NCBI RefSeq assembly: GCF_014297275.1
Contig: NZ_JACOQK010000001.1
Span: 2,232,001 to 2,296,000 of the forward strand
Reading direction: 5' to 3'
Length of the DNA stretch: 64,000 nucleotides
DNA from: Clostridium facile
GTDB lineage: Bacteria; Bacillota; Clostridia; Oscillospirales; Ruminococcaceae
The position numbers and the translations under genes were made by a program. The notes beneath the pieces were generated by a model. It was not told where the DNA came from. It ran no database searches and saw nothing but the letters and a program-made list of their open reading frames with translations. This document shows, piece by piece, positions 1 to 7,992 of this stretch (within the stretch, counting starts at the first letter, position 1; each line of letters starts with the position of its first letter).

Positions 1-200
1 ACCACAAAGGATACCTGCCAATAAGCTGGTGTTGTACGTCCACTTTAGAAGTAGTTACTTTCAGCTTACTTTCTACTAAATTTTTAGGAACAACTTTATT
101 GTATACAAATAGATAAGCTACCACTTAACTACTAATTAACCTGTTGTGGAAATTTTTTCAATCAGTAATCGAACTGGGGTGTTTCAAGCTAGACCGTACA

Positions 201-239
201 AAAAGAGGATTCCTTAACTTATTGAGGAATCCTCTTTTC
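201..239 (-). terminator. Rho-independent terminator of the leftmost lipoprotein gene
   Basis: A 12-bp stem (AAGAGGATTCCT with its complement) and a short loop are followed, when read on the minus strand, by a run of T. It lies about 55 bp past the stop of the lipoprotein gene that ends at 295. The rest of 1..294 shows no supportable gene. Confidence 0.8.
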
Positions 240-294
240 TCGTTTATTATGCCAAATACAGTAATCATTTCCACCCAAATTATAGCACATAGAT

Positions 295-1479
295 TTAGCA
301 CTGATGGGTAATCATATCCCCAATAACAAGATATGCTCCCGTGGTCGCGTCCACAAAATACCGGACATGCTGCCCACTTTGGAATTTATCCAGGCTCTCC
401 AAACTGATCTCATCCGACGTTAATGTAAATGTATCCACTACCCAAACCGGCTGTAAAATAACTTCTGTCGCATGCGGGGTATCCACCATTGGAAAATAAC
501 AAAGTTCTACACGGTTTACCAGGGATTTTTGGTTTTTAAATGCTTTCGCCAGTCGTTGCGATACACTATCCAGCAATTCCTGTAATGAAATGACAGGCAC
601 ATTCTCCTCTTTTAAGCGAGTATCATAAAACGCGAAGGATTGCCATCCCCGTACTCCATCCTTCGTAACAACCGCCGCTACCGTACTTCCATAACCATAA
701 ATCGAATCTGTCATTTCGGACCGGCAATGAAAGTCCGAAAAAATGGGGACGCCATCCACCGAAACAGGATATTGGATAAAATATCCTTCCTCTATTTTCT
801 TTCCATAAGAAAGGTCAATTTTTGTTGCCCGTACCATATTTTCATAGGTTAAGGGATATACTTTTGGGTTGAGATCCACTGTTAGCCCCAATTGGTTAAT
901 GATATTGTTTACCTGCTCTACCGCATCCTGCCGTGATAAAGACTGCAAATCTCCCTCTGAAGCATAACGGGACAATGGGGGATAGTAGACGCCGTTTGCC
1001 TGCATTAAAAATCCATACGCTCCAGTACAACCATCCTGATCACTGGCATAATAAGAAGAATTCTCCCTGCTTACCGTAAATATCATGGTATCGTTTTTTA
1101 CAACATACTGCTGGTCCGTATCAGGTAAGTCTACCATTTCATCTTCCGGAGGAATACGTACTGTTACATCCTGCTGCCTTCCTGGATAAAAGGTATCAAT
1201 CCACAACTGGTGGTCCGGCAGATTCATAGTTGCATAATAGGTATTAAACTGTTGTGGGGATGGCACCTCAATTTCCACATCCCAAAAAGTATGGTCATCA
1301 TACTGTTTCCGGATATAATTGGGGTAATTGGAAAATTCTTCTGGATTTGTGGTGGATAAATCTACATCTGCATTTACTTCCAGGTAACTAAAATCCTGTG
1401 CCTGTTCTTTAGTATTGGGACATCCTGTAAAGGTCAAACAAGCCGTCAGAACGATACAAATTATCCAAAATTTCCTCAT
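295..1479 (-). CDS. Exported lipoprotein, first member of the five-paralogue family
   Basis: A 394-residue lipoprotein with signal peptide and lipobox LTFTGC (acylated Cys20), so probably anchored on the outer face of the membrane. The start follows GAGGTGG. It shares its whole length with the genes at 5330, 6660 and 7993: an N-terminal FSNYPxYIRKQYD segment, a central YGFLMxANG segment, and a C-terminal QPVWVVDTF then YFVDATTG segment that recalls extracytoplasmic PepSY/YycH-like folds. That resemblance is only impressionistic and I do not recognise the family. Its variable central part (SRENSSYY) matches the second tandem copy at 6660 best. It has its own promoter at 1555..1583 and terminator, and sits downstream of the ABC operon. 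Function unknown; immunity, sensing or sequestration are guesses from context. Confidence 0.85.
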   Translation of the reverse strand: MRKFWIICIVLTACLTFTGCPNTKEQAQDFSYLEVNADVDLSTTNPEEFSNYPNYIRKQYDDHTFWDVEIEVPSPQQFNTYYATMNLPDHQLWIDTFYPGRQQDVTVRIPPEDEMVDLPDTDQQYVVKNDTMIFTVSRENSSYYASDQDGCTGAYGFLMQANGVYYPPLSRYASEGDLQSLSRQDAVEQVNNIINQLGLTVDLNPKVYPLTYENMVRATKIDLSYGKKIEEGYFIQYPVSVDGVPIFSDFHCRSEMTDSIYGYGSTVAAVVTKDGVRGWQSFAFYDTRLKEENVPVISLQELLDSVSQRLAKAFKNQKSLVNRVELCYFPMVDTPHATEVILQPVWVVDTFTLTSDEISLESLDKFQSGQHVRYFVDATTGAYLVIGDMITHQC

Positions 1480-1554
1480 AATACCACCTCATTTACTCCA
1501 TGGAACTGTTATTTTAGCGAGTAATCAAAGTATTCACATCTATGTTCTACTTTT

Positions 1555-1583
1555 AGTATACAACGCAGGGTAGATGTTTTCAA
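1555..1583 (-). promoter_or_regulatory. SigA-type promoter of the 295..1479 lipoprotein, shared design
   Basis: On the minus strand TTGAAA (1583..1578), a 17-bp spacer and TATACT (1560..1555) continuing into AAAA. The same hexamers and spacing occur before the genes at 5330, 6660 and 9284. Just upstream of the -35 is CCACAATAT (1595..1587), matching half of the palindrome found upstream of two sister promoters. Confidence 0.75.
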
Positions 1584-1668
1584 TCTATATTGTGGTTTTT
1601 TGTCGATTTTTATCACAATCAATCTCAAATCTAATGTTTAGTTTCATCTATCAATTGGTAATTTTACC

Positions 1669-1714
1669 AAAGAAATAGCCCTACCTTTTATATAAAAAGT
1701 AGAGCTATTTCTTA
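1669..1714 (-). terminator. Terminator of the ABC transporter operon
   Basis: AAGAAATAGC and GCTATTTCTT flank a second short stem (CTAC/GTAG) with an AT-rich loop. It begins about 17 bp after the stop of the ATPase gene, so it closes the lipoprotein-permease-permease-ATPase operon. Confidence 0.75.
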
Positions 1715-1730
1715 TTGGAAGAAAAACAAA

Positions 1731-2420
1731 TTATTCGCCTGATGGTTCCACAGTAACAGCTTGTTCCTTTTCTTTGATGATTTCGGAAATAATTTTTCCA
1801 TGATCCATTTCATGCACTGTATCGCATAAAATCTCAATGTCCTCTTTGCCGTGGCTGGCAATCAAAATGGTTTTTCCTTCTTCCCGAAGGTTCAACAATA
1901 ATTTACGGATTTCATCCACACCATGGTTATCCAAGCCATTCATCGGTTCATCTAGCAACAAAATTTCCGGGTCTTCCATCAAAGCTTGGGCAATCCCCAA
2001 GCGCTGGCGCATCCCCAAAGAGAATTTTCCTACTTTTTTCTTGCTATCGGGATCCAATCCGACTCGTTTGATTGCCGCTAAAATTTCTTCTTTTCCAATT
2101 TTATTTTTGATCATTGCCAAAAATTTTAGATTATGGTAAGCGTCATAATTAGGCAAAAATCCAGGCGCTTCTATGATAATACCGATGTCATCCGGAACAT
2201 CTATATCTTTTGCGATCCGTTTTCCATTGATGGTAATTTCCCCGCTGGTGGGTATTACAAAACCACACATACACTTTAGCAGCATGGTTTTTCCAGATCC
2301 ATTCCTACCAATCAATCCATGAATCTTTCCACGCTCAAAATTCAAGGAGATATCGTTTAATACAGTTGCTGTTTTAAATGATTTTACTAGATGTTTGACT
2401 TGTATCGCATAATCTGCCAT
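1731..2420 (-). CDS. ABC transporter ATPase with a Glu-type Q-loop (LanF/BcrA-like)
   Basis: A 229-residue cytoplasmic ATPase that would power the two permeases encoded just upstream (10-bp gap). Walker A GRNGSGKT is at residues 38-45, signature FSLGMRQR at 133-140, Walker B ILLLDEP at 153-159 and the switch His at 190. The Q-loop position reads IIIEAPGF, with Glu84 instead of Gln. This E-loop is described for lantibiotic-immunity LanF proteins and is also seen in bacitracin-type exporters. I chose ATG 2420 because GAGGAG lies 8 bases upstream; a GTG nine bases earlier is possible. With two permeases of about 265-290 residues it has the LanFEG layout, so export of a membrane-active peptide or lipid is the best guess. 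The substrate is unknown. Confidence 0.9.
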   Translation of the reverse strand: MADYAIQVKHLVKSFKTATVLNDISLNFERGKIHGLIGRNGSGKTMLLKCMCGFVIPTSGEITINGKRIAKDIDVPDDIGIIIEAPGFLPNYDAYHNLKFLAMIKNKIGKEEILAAIKRVGLDPDSKKKVGKFSLGMRQRLGIAQALMEDPEILLLDEPMNGLDNHGVDEIRKLLLNLREEGKTILIASHGKEDIEILCDTVHEMDHGKIISEIIKEKEQAVTVEPSGE

Positions 2421-2438
2421 AATAGACACTCCTCTCTT

Positions 2439-3317
2439 TTATACAGGTGGTAAAACTTCAATGGTTTGTTTACGGTTTGCCCAAATACAGCTTACAGTCA
2501 AAATTACAGTTAGTATAATATACATTATCATCACATAAGGAAAAGTTGGCTGTGTGGTGCCGTAATCAATCTCAATCAGGTTTAAATGGCTCCAGGTGAC
2601 CGGTGAAAAATGGTATAGAAAATAGTTTACATTTGGATGTGCCAATGTAAAAGATAAAAACGCATCAAACACTAAAAAGGCACCCGCAATTCCTACGCCA
2701 ACAATCCGAGTATTCGTCAACGAATTAAACAAATAAACAATTAAACCAACAAACATACAGCTAAACCATAAAAATAAAAAAGTAAACCACATTGCCTGTA
2801 ATGGTGTAAAATAGTTAATAATCCTTGTGGGAATGGAAATTGGAATATAAACATCTGTATGAAAGGTCAAATTTCCCATACTAGTAAAAAATTTGCCCCA
2901 ATCTGTTGTAAATTCCATGTGGCCGATATGTAACAGAATGCTCGCAAAAATTATAAATAATAAATAGACGATACTGGTCAAACCAATATAAACAATCTGC
3001 CCTATGCTCCATGCAGTACGTCCTGTACGGATAATAGAATAAGGTTGATTGGCATCTATAAAAGGGGCATTGCAAAAAATCAGCAATAATGGTAAAAACA
3101 GAATGACACTGGATAAACTCGAAGTAAACAAAAAAGGAAATAGCCAAGGTGACATTTTCAATCCCATTCCAGTACACACACTGCCCAATGTACCGGAAAA
3201 ATAATTTACCCCGATCAAAATTAAAATTGCCGCCAATATAATACGGTAGTCATGCCGCCATTTCCGGAAGTTTTGGCAACATACAAACCAGGAGTTTTTA
3301 AGTAATCTCATTGCCAA
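2439..3317 (-). CDS. ABC-2 type permease, second membrane subunit
   Basis: A 292-residue integral membrane protein with about six hydrophobic segments (first near residues 26-46; last near 262-281), typical of ABC-2 or LanE/LanG-type subunits. It overlaps the end of the preceding permease gene by 20 bp and precedes the ATPase by 10-20 bp, so the three are translationally coupled. Sequence similarity to the first permease is low, which suggests a heterodimeric channel. No catalytic motif is expected. The substrate cannot be read from sequence; the lipoproteins in the same operon suggest a surface-related job. Confidence 0.8.
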   Translation of the reverse strand: MAMRLLKNSWFVCCQNFRKWRHDYRIILAAILILIGVNYFSGTLGSVCTGMGLKMSPWLFPFLFTSSLSSVILFLPLLLIFCNAPFIDANQPYSIIRTGRTAWSIGQIVYIGLTSIVYLLFIIFASILLHIGHMEFTTDWGKFFTSMGNLTFHTDVYIPISIPTRIINYFTPLQAMWFTFLFLWFSCMFVGLIVYLFNSLTNTRIVGVGIAGAFLVFDAFLSFTLAHPNVNYFLYHFSPVTWSHLNLIEIDYGTTQPTFPYVMIMYIILTVILTVSCIWANRKQTIEVLPPV

Positions 3318-4095
3318 CCCTCCTTTTTACTGTCCTTCCAAATAAGCAGCCAAATAAGGCCATTAGAACAGTATATATTGCTATAATATATAATAAGTTG
3401 AGCCAAGGATTTCCCATATTTAAAATATCTGTTCCTTTGTTGATATGATAAAAGTTTATCAACATTGGCAACTGCAAAGAAAATGTATCCAATATATAAT
3501 AACAAATAAATGGTGATAATAGGGCAATGAACCGATTGGGAATCCATGCAGAAATACATAACCCAACTACACTCCAGGTAGCTGTTGCCAATGATATAAT
3601 AAAGATATGATAAATGAGGTACAACCATGGTGAAATAAGATATAACTTATGTAAAGTTGGAATCGCATTCAAACTAACATCTCGCTCCGCATTTGCCAAA
3701 GGAAAAAAGGTAAGCAATATTAGTACAAATAACAATATTCCTAAAAAACATGCCAAAAAAGAAGATGTAATACAGCTTAAAATTCGTCCTCCAATGTATC
3801 CTTTTATTCCACTTCGGGAAACATGGCAGCGGATATACTGGCAATTCCAGTCACTACAAAAGCTGGAAGCTGCGGGAAAAGATGCGAACAATACTAGTAA
3901 AATAATAGAATTAGAAAAGACAATTGTCATATACAAAATATTACTTACTGTTGTAATGCCGCCTGTTCCTTCCCATATATAATAAGAACTGCTCAAAAAA
4001 CAGATCGCTACTATGCAAAAGACACTTAACCAAAAACGGGAATTAAAAATAAACCGATTACAATCTGCTTTCCAACTGGAAAACATACGCCCCAT
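3298..4095 (-). CDS. ABC-2 type permease, first membrane subunit
   Basis: A 265-residue integral membrane protein with about six hydrophobic stretches and a basic C-terminal tail (GRTVKRR). It begins 41 bp after the lipoprotein gene at 4137 with no terminator between, and overlaps the next permease gene by 20 bp. It therefore belongs to one transcript: lipoprotein (5330), lipoprotein (4137), permease, permease, ATPase. Codon use is AT-rich like its neighbours. The family is assigned from topology and context, not from a diagnostic motif. Confidence 0.75.
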   Translation of the reverse strand: MGRMFSSWKADCNRFIFNSRFWLSVFCIVAICFLSSSYYIWEGTGGITTVSNILYMTIVFSNSIILLVLFASFPAASSFCSDWNCQYIRCHVSRSGIKGYIGGRILSCITSSFLACFLGILLFVLILLTFFPLANAERDVSLNAIPTLHKLYLISPWLYLIYHIFIISLATATWSVVGLCISAWIPNRFIALLSPFICYYILDTFSLQLPMLINFYHINKGTDILNMGNPWLNLLYIIAIYTVLMALFGCLFGRTVKRRVGNEIT

Positions 4096-4136
4096 AAAAA
4101 TCCCCCCTTATATGGAATATATCTAAATCTGTTTAT

Positions 4137-5282
4137 TTAATTTGTCAAGATCATTTCTCCTGTATTGGCATTTACAAAATACTGTTTATAGTTAAACATG
4201 ATTTCAGGATCAATATCTTCTACAGATTTGACTTTACTCCAATCAATATCTTCCACGAACTGATAGGTATTCATTCTCCAAACGGGTAGTAAAGTATAGT
4301 CATTATTATAGGTATCATTAGGAGTTGGTAAATAACATAACTCTATATTATTGATAAGCAATGGTCCAATATCAACCATTCCAGCAAAATAATCCTGTAC
4401 TACAGATAAAGCAGATTCCAAAGAAATTAAATCAATATTTTGTTGGGTACATTCTGTGGTCTGGTAGAATCCTCCTGTCCACGCTTCGTCAAAGTCATAT
4501 AGTGTATAAGCAATGCCCAAATAACTTCCGTAAATCATTACATTGTCCAAGGAGGTATACTGTCCATCATAAATAGGAACATGATCAAGATACGATCTAT
4601 AATAACAAAAATATCCTTCTTCTTTATCTGGATAAGGCGAAGCATTTCCATAGCGTTCTAATAAACTATTCAAATCATCCTGATTAAATGCATATACTGT
4701 AGGATCCTGTTCTACAGGTAACTGTAAGGTATGAATCAAGTCATTTGCAGTTTGTAATGCATCTTCTTTATTTACATCTGACGCATCTTTTTTGGGGAAT
4801 ATGCTGGAAATCGGTAAATAAGTAGCTGCGTCAATTCCATCATAAGTATTGTAAAACATATATTCCCGTTGTTGGAACCGTTTTGCAAAGTTGGTACAGG
4901 CCCTTGAACAACTGATTACACTACCTTCTGGATGGTCATATATCGACTGGACATAAGGAGAAGGATCTGTTGCCATTTCATCACGAACCAGGTTGGTTTC
5001 ACTAGCTTTATCGCCATAACAAAAATCACGCCATGCGACAAAATCAGGTGTAGTGAGCTGCGCTTTATAGATGTTATAGATACCATTATCTGGAACTAAA
5101 ATATCTGCGTCCACTAAGATTTGATCACCTAATTGTTCGGTATAATGATCAGGAAGGTTGCTTAATTGGGAGGGGTCTGTAACAGATAAATCAGCTTTTG
5201 TCCGCATTCCAGTGGGGAAACATGCAGTACATACCAAACTTACTGCTAGCAATAACCCAATTGCTGTTATTCTTTTTTTCAT
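4137..5282 (-). CDS. Divergent lipoprotein of the same family, in the ABC operon
   Basis: A 381-residue predicted lipoprotein, the most diverged member of the local family. ATG 5282 follows AAGGAG, giving a signal peptide with a borderline lipobox (VCTAC, Cys21). It keeps the family frame: a Sxx(Q/D)LSNLPD(H/Y) segment early, ISLESALSVVQDYF, a (L/I)ELCYLPTP segment, LLPVWRMNTY and a C-terminal YFVNANTGEMI. The central region is unlike the tandem copies and has extra Cys residues. It lies 47 bp after the lipoprotein ending at 5330 and 41 bp before the first permease, so it is the member most tightly tied to the transporter. It could be a substrate-binding or immunity lipoprotein. Confidence 0.8.
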   Translation of the reverse strand: MKKRITAIGLLLAVSLVCTACFPTGMRTKADLSVTDPSQLSNLPDHYTEQLGDQILVDADILVPDNGIYNIYKAQLTTPDFVAWRDFCYGDKASETNLVRDEMATDPSPYVQSIYDHPEGSVISCSRACTNFAKRFQQREYMFYNTYDGIDAATYLPISSIFPKKDASDVNKEDALQTANDLIHTLQLPVEQDPTVYAFNQDDLNSLLERYGNASPYPDKEEGYFCYYRSYLDHVPIYDGQYTSLDNVMIYGSYLGIAYTLYDFDEAWTGGFYQTTECTQQNIDLISLESALSVVQDYFAGMVDIGPLLINNIELCYLPTPNDTYNNDYTLLPVWRMNTYQFVEDIDWSKVKSVEDIDPEIMFNYKQYFVNANTGEMILTN

Positions 5283-5329
5283 TTCGATCACTCTCCTTAT
5301 ATTCAATTTGTTTTTTATAAAGATGGTTT

Positions 5330-6499
5330 TTATACTGGATCTCTTGTAACATCTCCGGTGATAATATAGTTGCCTGTCGTAGCGTCGATAAAATACCGCA
5401 CATGTTGCCCTTTTGAGAATTTTTCCAGGTTTTCCAGGCTAATATCATCCGACGCGATGGAAAAAGTATCTACTACCCACACCGGCTGCAAGGTAACTTC
5501 CAAATCATATTGCTGGTCTGCTATTGGGAAATAGCAGAGTTCCGCACGGTTTATCAAAGATTTCCTCTCTTCAAATGCCTTTGCCAAACGCTGGGATACA
5601 CTGTCCAACACTGTTTGCAGAGAGATAATACTCACATTTTCCTGTTGTAGCTGGGTATCGTAAAATGCAAAAGCATCCCATTGCCGCAATCCATCCTTTG
5701 TCACAATTGCTGAAACTGCACTTCCATATCCAGCAATTAAATCTTCTATTTCTGTTTTTGCATGGTAATCTGCAAAAATAGGTACGTCATCTAATGAACA
5801 ACGATATACAATAAAGTACCCTTCCTGTATACTTCCATATCCTGCTGACATGCCAGCTACTTGCCGCATCTGCTCATAGGGTAAGGCGTATACTTGTGGT
5901 GGTTGATCCACCTGCAATCCCAGTTTTTCGATAATACCATCTACCTGTTTTATTGCTTCCTCCTTGCTGATGGATTTTAATTCTTGATCAGAAGCATATT
6001 CAGATATTGGTGGGTATAATGCGCCATTTGCCCGCATTAAAAATCCATATGGGCCTCCGTACCCTTCATTGTCGCTGGCGTAATAAGATGGAAATTCTCG
6101 ACTTATTTTTATATTAGAGCCTGTTTTAGTGTTTTTATATGCTTTATCTGTATCTGGTTGAGCCACTATAGAACCTGATGGTGGCAGATCTTCAACTATA
6201 TTTTTATGACCTGAATAAAAGACATCCAGCCATAATTGTACATCCGGTATCTGTAAGGTAGCAGTATAAGTATTAAACTGTTTCGGTGTTGGTACCGCAA
6301 CCTCCATATCTAAAAAGGTACGGTTATCATACTGTTTCCGGATATAGTCGGGGTAGTTGGAAAAGTCCGCTACATCGGTATAGTCCAATTGCGCATCTGC
6401 GTTGATTTCGGTTGGTTCCTGTTGTTTCTGCTCTGAACAACCAATCAATAAGATACATGCTGCCAACAACAGGCATACACTGGACAAAAATTGTTTCAT
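5330..6499 (-). CDS. Tandem lipoprotein paralogue, copy 1
   Basis: A 389-residue lipoprotein (signal peptide, lipobox ILLIGC, Cys21). The N-terminal 90 residues and C-terminal 130 residues are almost identical to the copies at 6660 and 7993, while residues about 95-140 and 190-260 differ in blocks. Its central allele (ISREFPSYYASD) resembles the copy at 7993 (ISRELPAYGSSD) and not the 6660 copy. It is probably the first gene of the transporter operon: its own promoter at 6547..6575, then lipoprotein 4137, permeases and ATPase with gaps of 10-50 bp. Located on the outer membrane face; function unknown. Confidence 0.85.
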   Translation of the reverse strand: MKQFLSSVCLLLAACILLIGCSEQKQQEPTEINADAQLDYTDVADFSNYPDYIRKQYDNRTFLDMEVAVPTPKQFNTYTATLQIPDVQLWLDVFYSGHKNIVEDLPPSGSIVAQPDTDKAYKNTKTGSNIKISREFPSYYASDNEGYGGPYGFLMRANGALYPPISEYASDQELKSISKEEAIKQVDGIIEKLGLQVDQPPQVYALPYEQMRQVAGMSAGYGSIQEGYFIVYRCSLDDVPIFADYHAKTEIEDLIAGYGSAVSAIVTKDGLRQWDAFAFYDTQLQQENVSIISLQTVLDSVSQRLAKAFEERKSLINRAELCYFPIADQQYDLEVTLQPVWVVDTFSIASDDISLENLEKFSKGQHVRYFIDATTGNYIITGDVTRDPV

Positions 6500-6546
6500 T
6501 GTTTTTCCCCCTTTTTCGATTACAATTCCTTTTGTTTTACAATTTT

Positions 6547-6575
6547 AGTATACTTCTCTTCTTTTGGGTTTTCAA
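6547..6575 (-). promoter_or_regulatory. Promoter of lipoprotein copy 1 and the ABC operon
   Basis: Minus strand TTGAAA, 17 bp, TATACT followed by AAAA. It is identical to the promoter of copy 2 because the whole 160-bp intergenic block is duplicated. Confidence 0.75.
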
Positions 6576-6585
6576 TTCCCATTTT

Positions 6586-6601
6586 CCACAATATTTTGTG
6601 G
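6586..6601. promoter_or_regulatory. Palindrome CCACAATATTTTGTGG, candidate operator
   Basis: A 16-bp inverted repeat with arms CCACAA and TTGTGG, centred about 19 bp upstream of the -35 box of copy 1. It is repeated exactly at 7919..7934, and one arm recurs at 1587..1595. The position fits an activator site; the protein that binds it is not known. Confidence 0.5.
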
Positions 6602-6659
6602 TTTTTATAGAACTATCCTACAATTGCTTGTTTCTGTTTTGTAACCTTTGGGGTTTCAT

Positions 6660-7832
6660 TTATACTGGGTCTGTTGTAACGTCTCCGGTGATAATATAGT
6701 TGCCTGTCGTAGCGTCGATAAAATACCGCACATGCTGCCCTTTTGAGAATTTTTCCAGGTTTTCCAGGCTAATATCATCCGACGCGATGGAAAAAGTATC
6801 TACTACCCACACCGGCTGCAAGGTAACTTCCAAATCATATTGCTGGTCTGCTATTGGGAAATAACAGAGTTCCGCACGGTTTATCAAAGATTTCCTATCC
6901 TCAAACGCTTTTGCCAGACGCTGGGATACACTGTCCAACACTGTTTGCAGGGAGATAATACTCACATTTTCCTGCTCCAACTGGGTATCATAAAATGCCA
7001 AAGAGTTCCATTGCCGTAATCCATCCTTTGTCACAATTGCTGCAATTGTACTTCCATACCCAGAAATAAGTTTATCAATTTCTAAACGAGAATGATAATC
7101 TGCAAAAATAGGCACGTCATCTACAGAACAACGGTATTGAATAAAATATCCTTCTTGAATACTTCCATATCCTACTGCTGCCCCTGCTACCTTTCTCATC
7201 TGTTCATAAGGTAAGGCGTATACTTCTGGTGGCTGATCCACCTGCAATTCCAGTTTTTTGATAATACTATCCACCTGTTTTATTGCTTCCTCTTTGCTGA
7301 TGGATTTTAATTCTTGATCAGAAGCATATTCGGACATGGATGGATATAATGCTCCATTTGCCCGCATCAAAAATCCATATGGTCCCCCATAGCCTTCACT
7401 ATCACTTACGAAATAAGATGAATTTTCTCTACTAACTCCAAAGATTGTATTACTATTTTTCACATCATAGTTAACATCGGTATCTGGAATTTGCATGATT
7501 ACACCTTCAGGAGGAACATGTACGGATAAAACGTCTTGATTATCTGGGTAAAAAGTATCAATCCATAATTGTTGGTCAGGTATCTTTACTGTTGCAGTAT
7601 AGATATTAAACTGTTTTGGCGTGGGTACTGCAATCTCCATATCCAAAAAGGTACGGTTATCATACTGTTTTCGGATATAGTCGGGGTAGTTGGAAAAGTC
7701 CGCTATATCAGTGTAGTCCAATTGCGCATCTGCGTTGATTTCGGTTGGTTCCTGTTGTTTCTGTTCTGAACAACCAATCAATAAGATACATGCTGTCAAC
7801 AATAGGCATACACTGGACAAAAATTGTTTCAT
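6660..7832 (-). CDS. Tandem lipoprotein paralogue, copy 2
   Basis: A 390-residue lipoprotein with the same signal peptide and lipobox (Cys21) and nearly the same C-terminal 130 residues as copies 1 and 3. Its middle carries a different allele: PPEGVIMQIPDTD and SRENSSYFVSD, closer to the distant member at 295 than to its tandem neighbours, and EGYFIQY with a SRLEIDKLI block where the others read EGYFIVY and AK-containing segments. This patchwork is what gene conversion or recombination between paralogues produces. Own promoter at 7880..7908. No terminator is evident before copy 1. Function unknown. Confidence 0.85.
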   Translation of the reverse strand: MKQFLSSVCLLLTACILLIGCSEQKQQEPTEINADAQLDYTDIADFSNYPDYIRKQYDNRTFLDMEIAVPTPKQFNIYTATVKIPDQQLWIDTFYPDNQDVLSVHVPPEGVIMQIPDTDVNYDVKNSNTIFGVSRENSSYFVSDSEGYGGPYGFLMRANGALYPSMSEYASDQELKSISKEEAIKQVDSIIKKLELQVDQPPEVYALPYEQMRKVAGAAVGYGSIQEGYFIQYRCSVDDVPIFADYHSRLEIDKLISGYGSTIAAIVTKDGLRQWNSLAFYDTQLEQENVSIISLQTVLDSVSQRLAKAFEDRKSLINRAELCYFPIADQQYDLEVTLQPVWVVDTFSIASDDISLENLEKFSKGQHVRYFIDATTGNYIITGDVTTDPV

Positions 7833-7879
7833 TGTTTTTCCCCCTTTTTCGATTACAATTCCTTTTGTTTTACAATTTT

Positions 7880-7908
7880 AGTATACTTCTCTTCTTTTGG
7901 GTTTTCAA
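7880..7908 (-). promoter_or_regulatory. Promoter of lipoprotein copy 2
   Basis: TTGAAA, 17 bp, TATACT on the minus strand, within the duplicated intergenic block. Transcription would start near 7873. Confidence 0.75.
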
Positions 7909-7918
7909 TTCCCATTTT

Positions 7919-7934
7919 CCACAATATTTTGTGG
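7919..7934. promoter_or_regulatory. Palindrome CCACAATATTTTGTGG, second copy
   Basis: Exact repeat of the element at 6586..6601 at the same distance from the promoter. Either it is a conserved operator or it is simply carried by the duplication. Confidence 0.5.
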
Positions 7935-7992
7935 TTTTTATAGAACTATCCTACAATTGCTTGTTTCTGTTTTGTAACCTTTGGGGTTTCAT

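Noticed and set aside
2881..3628. Frames of 98 and 106 codons inside the permease genes
   Set aside because: They are in a second frame of well-supported membrane-protein genes and have no translation signals.
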